Of a stretch of 48,022 bases of DNA, positions 42,574 to 48,022 are shown piece after piece (within the stretch, counting starts at the first letter, position 1; each line of letters opens with the position of its first letter). The translations under genes were made by a program, and so were the position numbers. This DNA comes from Alicyclobacillus tolerans (GTDB lineage Bacteria; Bacillota; Bacilli; Alicyclobacillales; Alicyclobacillaceae). The notes beneath the pieces are model-generated. The model worked only from the letters and a program-made list of their open reading frames with translations. It made no database searches and was not told the DNA's origin. The stretch lies in contig NZ_JXBW01000022.1 of NCBI RefSeq assembly GCF_001447355.1, forward strand, positions 1 to 48,022, written 5' to 3'.

Positions 42574-42724
42574 AGCGTATCTACCTCCATTGGGCAATAG
42601 GATCGGTGCAAAAACTTGACATAAAAAACAGACTGCGGATGACCCATAGCCTGTGTCGGTGGATAATTTCTATGCGGATGAGCATCGTGCGGCGGTCGCA
42701 GTCACAGCAACTGTTCTGCCATGT

Positions 42725-42792
42725 AAAAAGCGACCAGACATCCCCGCAGGCTCTGCACACGTGGTGAAAGCCTACGAAAGTGCCTGATCGCT
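42725..42792 (-). terminator. Multi-stem terminator after the MFS gene
   Basis: On the minus strand AGCGATCAG pairs with CTGGTCGCT (one G-T pair) around a second hairpin (GTAGGCT/AGCCTGC), and five T residues follow. It begins 27 bases after the MFS stop at 42820. Confidence 0.6.
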
Positions 42793-42819
42793 TGCTGACA
42801 TGCCATACCGCTGATTGGG

Positions 42820-44070
42820 TTAGGCACCTTTTGCGCTTTGCTCGTCAGACCACTCCTGAACGCGCAACCGCACCCAGAGGAGATTGATAAGATAAAGCCC
42901 GATCACGGCAGCAAGCATTGTACGGATGCCAAACGCTGCAGATATCGCGCCACCGACAAGTGGGCCAGCAAAACTCCCGAGGAAGGTCGAGCTCGATGTG
43001 AAACCGTATATGCGCCCCCGCTGTTCACGCGGCGTTAGGCGCCCGACAAGCGCATTTGCCGTCGGCAAAATGCCGCCGACGAAGATGCCTAGGCCAAAGC
43101 GGCCGAGCATGAAGACCCAGATGTTTGGCGCCAAAGCCTGTGGCAAATAGCAGAGCGCCGCGCCAAACAGCGAGATCGACAAGACGCGCTTATAACCGAT
43201 GCGGTCGCTGCGCTTGCCGAGAAACGGAGAAAAAATCAAGTCCGCCAGACCCGTGACGGCGAAACAAACGCCAGATAGCGTGCCTAAAATGCCGACGAGT
43301 TGCGCCGATTTGCCAGCCAACTCGCGAATATACAGCGGCAACACAGGCTGTACGCTCATCACCGAGAATTGCGCAACAAACAGAACAAAAAACATGACTT
43401 GTATCGACTTCATCTCGCCAAGAAGCTTAAATTGTCCGATGAGCGAAAGCCGCTTGCGCGAAGCATTGGCGTCCGTTTTCCCACTTGGCTCGCGCACAAG
43501 AAGCCAGGTCAAGATAAACGCTGTCGATGCAAACAGAGCAGTCAAAAAGAAGACGATGCGGTAATTGTGGTGAAACGTATCGACGAGGACGCCGCCGAGC
43601 AATGGCCCGAGCAGGCTTCCGACCATAGCAAACGTCGACAACCACCCTAAGGCATAGCCAAGCCGTTCCTCGGGAATGACACTGGCAACCAAGGCGTTCG
43701 CTGAGGCAGAAAAGCCGCTGAACGCCCCCTGCAACATACGGATAATCAGAAGTTCATAGACGTTGTGGGAAAACCCCATAAGGCAAGTCGCAATGGCGAT
43801 GGCTAACGTCGTGCGCATAACCATCATCTTCTTGCCCCGCTTATCGGCGACGCCGCCCCAAATCGGTGACATAATGGCCGACATCAGGAAGTTGGCGCTT
43901 GCGACCACCCCCGCCCAGACCTCGACAGCATGCTCATTCTTGACACCCAGTTGGCCGATAAACAGGGCGAGAAACGGTCCCATACTGGAAAATGCCATCA
44001 TCATAATAGCCTGGACAGCGGCCATCGTCCACAGTGTCCGCTGCCAGGATATAGGCTTTATTTGCTGCAT
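42820..44070 (-). CDS. MFS transporter, DHA1 (MdtG-like) family
   Basis: This 416-residue, 12-helix inner-membrane exporter has motif A IWGGVADKRGKKMMVM. Helix 4 carries IIRMLQGAFSGFSASANALVASVIPEERLG, and helix 5 GSLLGPLLGGVLVD is the antiporter motif C. The second half has FLGKRSDRIGYKRVL. Relatives are MdtG and NorA-type multidrug pumps. The ATG has AGGAG eight bases upstream and lies 11 bases after the alcohol dehydrogenase stop, so the pair is co-transcribed. The substrate is unknown. Confidence 0.87.
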   Translation of the reverse strand: MQQIKPISWQRTLWTMAAVQAIMMMAFSSMGPFLALFIGQLGVKNEHAVEVWAGVVASANFLMSAIMSPIWGGVADKRGKKMMVMRTTLAIAIATCLMGFSHNVYELLIIRMLQGAFSGFSASANALVASVIPEERLGYALGWLSTFAMVGSLLGPLLGGVLVDTFHHNYRIVFFLTALFASTAFILTWLLVREPSGKTDANASRKRLSLIGQFKLLGEMKSIQVMFFVLFVAQFSVMSVQPVLPLYIRELAGKSAQLVGILGTLSGVCFAVTGLADLIFSPFLGKRSDRIGYKRVLSISLFGAALCYLPQALAPNIWVFMLGRFGLGIFVGGILPTANALVGRLTPREQRGRIYGFTSSSTFLGSFAGPLVGGAISAAFGIRTMLAAVIGLYLINLLWVRLRVQEWSDEQSAKGA

Positions 44071-44081
44071 GACATCAGCTC

Positions 44082-45047
44082 CTACGCCATCGACAACACG
44101 GCGCGAAAGCGAACGTCGGCATTCAGCATTTTATCCAGCGCTTCCTGAGCTCGTTCAAGAGGAAACGTCTCAATCATGGGTACGACATTCGTGAGTAGAC
44201 TGAACTGGATAGTCGCCTCGGAATCCGCTGCCGGCCCAGCCGTCCAGCCGCGCATGGCGCGTTTGCCACCGAGCATTTCCGCAGCACTGATGTCGATGGG
44301 CTCTCCCGATCCGGCGACGATGATCAGTTCGCCACCTGGTGCCAGGCCCTCAAACAATTGCCGGATGGACGCTGCATTTGGCGCTGTCGCCAATGCGACC
44401 CGGGCGCCACCCAGTTCGCGCAACACTGCACCCGGATCGTCAGCCTTTGCATCGATGTAGACGTCTGCGCCAAGCGATTTTGCCAGTTCTTCCTTATCGC
44501 GCCCGCGCGATACGGCCGCAACGCGATAACCGGCCTTTCTGGCATATTGAACCGCCAAGTGACCCAGTCCACCGATGCCACCAATGGCGACCAAGTCACC
44601 CGGGCGCGCCATGCTGCTGCGAAGGGCAGTGAACACCGTATTGCCAGCGCACATCAAGGGGGCCGCTGCCTTCGCTTCCAGGCCATCCGGCACGCGCGCC
44701 AGACCATCGATGTAGGCCACCATATACTCTGCATAGCCGCCGTCCTGCGTCAGCCCCGTCACTTCGCCATGGCCGCCCATCCAGCCGACACCGACGCGCT
44801 CGCCTACGTGCCAACCGGCGACGCCATCCCCCAACTTGTCGATCACGCCGATGACTTCGTGACCCGGTATCCGCGGATACACCATGTGTGGGTGATGCCC
44901 CTCGATGGCGACCATCTCCCCGTGGCACACGCCGCATGCTTCCACGCGAATGCGCACCTGTTCCGGACCGGGTTCTGGAATTGGCAACTCGACAAGTTGC
45001 AATGGCCCGCCACGTTGGGCGATTTGAACAGCTCTCATTGTCGCCAT
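44082..45047 (-). CDS. Alcohol dehydrogenase, MDR family, lacking the structural-zinc lobe
   Basis: This 321-residue medium-chain dehydrogenase has the catalytic zinc Cys in ACGVCHGEM, followed by IPGHEVIG. The nucleotide fold IGGIGGLGHLAVQYARKAGYRV and the substrate-binding APLMCAGNTVFTALR are present. Where class members carry the four-cysteine lobe (an approximately 20-residue GGTCGxCxxC...C insert after VGVGW), this protein goes directly from VGVGWMGGHG to EVTGLTQDGGYAEY. The structural zinc site is therefore missing, while catalytic ligands remain. The ATG at 45045-45047 has AGGAG eight bases upstream. It is co-transcribed with the MFS exporter and lies 55 bases after cimA. Confidence 0.87.
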   Translation of the reverse strand: MATMRAVQIAQRGGPLQLVELPIPEPGPEQVRIRVEACGVCHGEMVAIEGHHPHMVYPRIPGHEVIGVIDKLGDGVAGWHVGERVGVGWMGGHGEVTGLTQDGGYAEYMVAYIDGLARVPDGLEAKAAAPLMCAGNTVFTALRSSMARPGDLVAIGGIGGLGHLAVQYARKAGYRVAAVSRGRDKEELAKSLGADVYIDAKADDPGAVLRELGGARVALATAPNAASIRQLFEGLAPGGELIIVAGSGEPIDISAAEMLGGKRAMRGWTAGPAADSEATIQFSLLTNVVPMIETFPLERAQEALDKMLNADVRFRAVLSMA

Positions 45048-45102
45048 ACAAACATCTCCTCTCGGTTCGTCCACCTGATTGTGACGCCCCGAGCAGCCAA
45101 AT

Positions 45103-46698
45103 TCAAGTTGAGCTCACCAGTTCGCGCTGCGGAACTACGATGGCCAAATAGTAGTTCATGCTGTCGACCAGCGCCTCCCAGCTCGCTTCGACGACATTCT
45201 CCGATACGCCAATCGTCCGCCATACGCGTTGTCCGTCGGTCGACTCAATCAACACCCGCACCTTTGCCGCTGTCGCGTCTTTTTCATCGAGTACGCGCAC
45301 TTTGTAATCGGTCAAATGCATGTGTGCAATCTCCGGCCTATGTGCGGCAAGCGCTTTGCGTAGAACTGCGTCCAAGGCGTTGACCGGCCCGTTTCCTTCG
45401 CACACGGTGTGCACAATTTCTCCCCCGACGCCCAGTTTGACAATCGCCTGCGATGTGACATCTGCCTCACTTTGTACGTCTGTGTCGACGCGAACGGAAA
45501 ACACCTCGAAAGGTTGTTGAAATTCACCAAGTGTGCGCCGGAACAATAGTTCCTGAGACGCTTCCGCACCTTCAAACTGATAACCGAGGTATTCAAGTTC
45601 CTTAATCTTCTCGAGAAGCGTCCGCAAATCGTCAGATCGCCCGGCCACCGATATGCCAAACGCCTCCGCCTGACTTTGCACGTTTGACAGGCCAGATAAT
45701 TCTGAAATCAGGACGCGACGTTCATTGCCCACAAGCTCCGGTTGTATGTGCTCATAGGTCTCAGAATTGCGAGCGATGGCGCTGACATGTATGCCCCCCT
45801 TATGGGCAAACGCGCTGTGACCCACAAACGGCTGATAGCTGTGCGAGACCAGATTCGCCACCTCGCCGACAAAACGCGCCGTCGACGTCAATTGGCGCAG
45901 ATGCTGGCGACTGGGCAAACACGAGTACCCAAGCTTCAGTTCGAGGTTCGGAATAATGGAGGCCAGATTCGCGTTGCCACAGCGTTCCCCAATGCCATTG
46001 ATGGTTCCATGCACCATGCGAGCGCCGGCCTGGACGGCAGCAAGTGTATTGGCTACGGCGAGTTCTCCGTCGTTATGCGTATGAATGCCGACCTGCACGC
46101 GGACTTCGCTCACCACAGTGGCGACGATCTCGCGAATCTCATCGGGCAAACTGCCACCGTTGGTGTCACACAGCGCCACCCAATCGACACCGGCCTCTTC
46201 TGCTGCGTGCAACGTGGCCAGCGCATATGCGCGGTTGTGCTTAAAGCCGTCAAAAAAGTGCTCGGCATCGAATATGACCTCGCGCCCGTGCCGCTTTAGA
46301 TAGCGTACCGTGTCGCGAATCATGTCTAGGTTCTGCCCAAGTTCAATGCGTAAAGCTTCCGTGACATGGAAATCCCAAGCCTTACCGACGATGGCGACGG
46401 CAGGTGTGTTGGCGCCGAGCAAAGTCTGCAATCCGGCATCGTCCTCAGCCTTGGTCGAGGGCCGCCTGGTTGAGCCGAAGGCCGTCAGTTTGGCGTGCTT
46501 TAAATGCAAACGATCATTGGCCGTCCGGAAGAAGTCCTGATCTTTCGGATTGGCACCAGGAAATCCCCCTTCGATGTAGGCGACGCCGAGATCGTCCAGT
46601 TTTTGCGCAATTTTAAGCTTATCTGCCACTGTCAAGCTGACGCCTTCTCCTTGGGTGCCATCGCGCAGTGTGGTATCCAGTAGATAGACGTATGCCAT
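45103..46698 (-). CDS. cimA: Citramalate synthase
   Basis: This 531-residue protein makes (R)-citramalate from pyruvate and acetyl-CoA, the first step of a threonine-independent route to isoleucine. The N-terminal TIM-barrel has the HMGL-type signature LLDTTLRDGTQGEGVSLTVADKL, EGGFPGANPKD, VIFDAEHFFDGFKHN, and the metal-binding VGIHTHNDGELAVANTLAAVQAGA. The C-terminal regulatory domain contains SEADVTSQAIVKLGVGGEIVHTVCEGNGPVNALDAVLRKAL, as in CimA and isopropylmalate synthase. The DAEHF motif favours CimA over LeuA. The ATG at 46696-46698 has GGGGG eight bases upstream. leuCDB genes are not in the window. Confidence 0.9.
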   Translation of the reverse strand: MAYVYLLDTTLRDGTQGEGVSLTVADKLKIAQKLDDLGVAYIEGGFPGANPKDQDFFRTANDRLHLKHAKLTAFGSTRRPSTKAEDDAGLQTLLGANTPAVAIVGKAWDFHVTEALRIELGQNLDMIRDTVRYLKRHGREVIFDAEHFFDGFKHNRAYALATLHAAEEAGVDWVALCDTNGGSLPDEIREIVATVVSEVRVQVGIHTHNDGELAVANTLAAVQAGARMVHGTINGIGERCGNANLASIIPNLELKLGYSCLPSRQHLRQLTSTARFVGEVANLVSHSYQPFVGHSAFAHKGGIHVSAIARNSETYEHIQPELVGNERRVLISELSGLSNVQSQAEAFGISVAGRSDDLRTLLEKIKELEYLGYQFEGAEASQELLFRRTLGEFQQPFEVFSVRVDTDVQSEADVTSQAIVKLGVGGEIVHTVCEGNGPVNALDAVLRKALAAHRPEIAHMHLTDYKVRVLDEKDATAAKVRVLIESTDGQRVWRTIGVSENVVEASWEALVDSMNYYLAIVVPQRELVSST

Positions 46699-46870
46699 GC
46701 GCTCATCCCCCATATGTCGTCTAACAATTCGGAACTCAGTTCAACTATGAACGGAATTGCGCGAAATGTCCAGCCTAGACGTGAATGTCACCATGTCTGG
46801 TCCTCACTGGTGCCGTTGGACTTTACGCATAAGGCAAGTCAAAATTTGTGACCGCGGCGTGCTCTTGGTC

Positions 46871-46876
46871 TATAAT
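46871..46876 (+). promoter_or_regulatory. TATAAT -10 for the aldo/keto reductase gene
   Basis: A perfect TATAAT lies 36 bases before the start codon; a TTGTGA lies 19 bases upstream of it as a weak -35. Confidence 0.45.
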
Positions 46877-46912
46877 CGTCTCTGGTGGATGCAGACAAAG
46901 GAGGATGCTTTC

Positions 46913-47737
46913 ATGACCGCAAAACATCTCGCGGACACGGTAACGTTAAACAATGGTGTGGAGATGCCCTGGTTTGGCCTAGGCGTGTATAAAGCACAGG
47001 CCGGCACGGAAGTCGAAACCGCGATTCACTACGCATTGGAAGCCGGATACCGCCATATCGATACCGCAGCTTTATATGCAAATGAAGAAAGCGTTGGCAA
47101 GGCCATCCGCGAATCTGGGATCGATCGCGCCTCCATCTTCGTCACCACAAAGGTGTGGAATGACGACCAAGGTTACGACTCGACCCTGTGCGCGTTCGAC
47201 GCAAGCCTGAAGCGCCTTGGTATGGAGTATGTCGATCTTTACTTGGTTCATTGGCCTATCTCCGGAAAGTACAAGGATACTTGGCGCGCTCTTGAGACGA
47301 TTTACGAGCAAGGTCGGGCACGGGCGATTGGCGTCAGCAACTTCCAGATTCGTCACCTTGAAGACATTCTCGCCGACTGCAAAGTGAGGCCGACGGTCAA
47401 TCAGGTCGAGTACCATCCTTTGCTGACACAGCAACCGCTACACGCTTTTTGCCGCGAACACCAGATTCAATTGGAAGCGTGGAGCCCCATTATGCGTGGC
47501 AATCTCGACCTCCCGGTACTGCAGGAACTTGCACGAAAATACGGCAAGACGCCGGCGCAAATCGTATTGCGGTGGGATCTGCAAGAGGAAGTCGTGACGA
47601 TTCCGAAATCCGTTCATCGAGATCGCATCATCCAGAACGCGGATATCTTTGACTTTGAACTGAGCCCGGAAGACATGGAACAAATTCGCGGGTTGAATCA
47701 GAATCACCGCTTCGGTCCAGATCCCGATACCTATTGA
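46913..47737 (+). CDS. Aldo/keto reductase
   Basis: This 274-residue NADPH-dependent reductase has the catalytic tetrad visible: Asp in HIDTAALY, Tyr in AALYANEE, Lys in VTTKVW, and His in LVHWPI. The family signatures YRHIDTAALYANEESVGKAI and the cofactor-binding IPKSVHRDRIIQN are clear. It matches the YvgN/YtbE-type AKR5 group, which reduces methylglyoxal and other aldehydes. The ATG has AAAGGAGG eight bases upstream. A strong terminator follows. It is divergent from cimA. Confidence 0.92.
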   Translation: MTAKHLADTVTLNNGVEMPWFGLGVYKAQAGTEVETAIHYALEAGYRHIDTAALYANEESVGKAIRESGIDRASIFVTTKVWNDDQGYDSTLCAFDASLKRLGMEYVDLYLVHWPISGKYKDTWRALETIYEQGRARAIGVSNFQIRHLEDILADCKVRPTVNQVEYHPLLTQQPLHAFCREHQIQLEAWSPIMRGNLDLPVLQELARKYGKTPAQIVLRWDLQEEVVTIPKSVHRDRIIQNADIFDFELSPEDMEQIRGLNQNHRFGPDPDTY

Positions 47738-47755
47738 TTCCGATGTAGATGCTCG

Positions 47756-47777
47756 GCCCGGGAAACCGGGCTTTTTT
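47756..47777 (+). terminator. Rho-independent terminator of the aldo/keto reductase gene
   Basis: GCCCGG and CCGGGC form a 6-bp stem with a GAAA tetraloop (GNRA class), followed directly by six T residues. It lies 18 bases past the stop codon. Confidence 0.9.
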
Positions 47778-47892
47778 CATCTCTCCTCCCTCTTTTCTGC
47801 CCCCTTGCTCTTCCACCACCCGGGACATTCGTCCACGCGCCGTTCGCGGCTCCTGCGTACGATGAACCATCGAACGACGAGGAGGTGCTGAT

Positions 47893-47994
47893 ATGTACGG
47901 CGTATTTGGAGGTTACACTCGCTGGGCTGTCGTGTTTCTCATCATCTTCGTGTTGTTCATTCTGCTCGTGCCCTATGGCGCTGGCGCCTATTGA
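47893..47994 (+). CDS. YjcZ-like small membrane protein (spore-associated type)
   Basis: This is a 33-residue reading frame: MYGVFGGYTRWAVVFLIIF, then VLFILLVPYGAGAY. One hydrophobic helix spans about residues 11-27, after a short Tyr/Gly-rich start. The pattern resembles YjcZ-family sporulation proteins, which are also about 30-50 residues with a single membrane segment. GGAGGT lies upstream of the ATG at good spacing, which supports translation. The match is by pattern only, so the family assignment is tentative. Confidence 0.65.
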   Translation: MYGVFGGYTRWAVVFLIIFVLFILLVPYGAGAY

Positions 47995-48022
47995 TTGACA
48001 GCGCAAACTCACCGAGGGGCTG

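Noticed and set aside
42618-42650. TTGACA in the gap upstream of aspartate decarboxylase, plus strand
   Set aside because: No -10 element lies at 16-18 bases and no plus-strand gene follows.
44358-45383. 341-residue plus-strand open frame
   Set aside because: It is antisense to the alcohol dehydrogenase and cimA ends; composition is Arg/His/Ser-rich as in shadow frames.
1-48022. CRISPR arrays, tRNA/rRNA genes, insertion sequences, prophage
   Set aside because: No regularly spaced repeats, tRNA cloverleaf patterns, transposase motifs or phage structural genes were seen on either strand.

Overview
The window looks like chromosomal backbone of an endospore-forming Bacillota, most likely a member of Alicyclobacillaceae. 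This is an inference from gene content: bacillithiol genes (yojF-bshB2), a kumamolisin-type S53 peptidase, an OhrR-type regulator, citramalate synthase, a YjcZ-like small protein, strong GGAGG ribosome binding sites and frequent GTG/TTG starts. I see no rRNA, tRNA, CRISPR array, insertion sequence or prophage. About 49 genes are densely packed, and nearly all have a family I recognise.

Layout. 1-4.3 kb (minus strand): a small lipoprotein, a small unknown protein, a StayGreen-family protein, a sedolisin without a propeptide, and yojF-bshB2-LMW phosphatase. 4.6-9.5 kb: a DUF985 cupin, a GNAT acetyltransferase, a DHA2-type exporter, and a LacI regulator divergent from a cellobiose 2-epimerase. 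9.6-15.4 kb (minus): an AraC regulator, a HelD-like helicase, a Bcr/CflA exporter and an SGNH hydrolase. 15.5-23.2 kb: two Asp-box (BNR) repeat proteins flank a cysteine hydrolase, trmB, an aldehyde dehydrogenase, a Gfo/Idh oxidoreductase and gluQ. 23.2-31 kb: DUF2071, an OhrR-like regulator, ATP sulfurylase, an HxlR regulator divergent from yceI, a DUF188 protein, a YlmA-like ABC ATPase, a CshA-like RNA helicase and trxA-msrA. 31-39.6 kb: 3-methyladenine glycosylase, an M3 oligopeptidase, a lipoprotein, an acyl-CoA ligase with a Nudix hydrolase, fabH, an SDR and a HAD phosphatase. 39.7-48 kb: an FTR1 iron permease with an elaborate promoter region, aspartate 4-decarboxylase, an MFS exporter with a zinc-lobe-less alcohol dehydrogenase and cimA, an aldo/keto reductase, and a 33-residue YjcZ-like membrane protein.

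How the genes fit together. Thiol and redox maintenance recurs: bacillithiol deacetylase, thioredoxin with MsrA, an OhrR-type sensor, a second redox-type regulator (HxlR), and ATP sulfurylase at the entry to sulfate assimilation. Amino-acid and lipid metabolism (cimA, aspartate decarboxylase, fabH, acyl-CoA ligase) and several drug-type exporters make up much of the rest.

The most unusual signals are regulatory or structural. (1) A nested hairpin encloses the ribosome binding site of the propeptide-less sedolisin. (2) A perfect 14-bp inverted repeat and a DtxR/IdeR-like dyad sit on the promoter of the iron permease. (3) An alcohol dehydrogenase has lost its structural-zinc lobe. (4) Two six-Asp-box surface proteins lie 5 kb apart. 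I did not find a clear multi-gene system that is wholly new.
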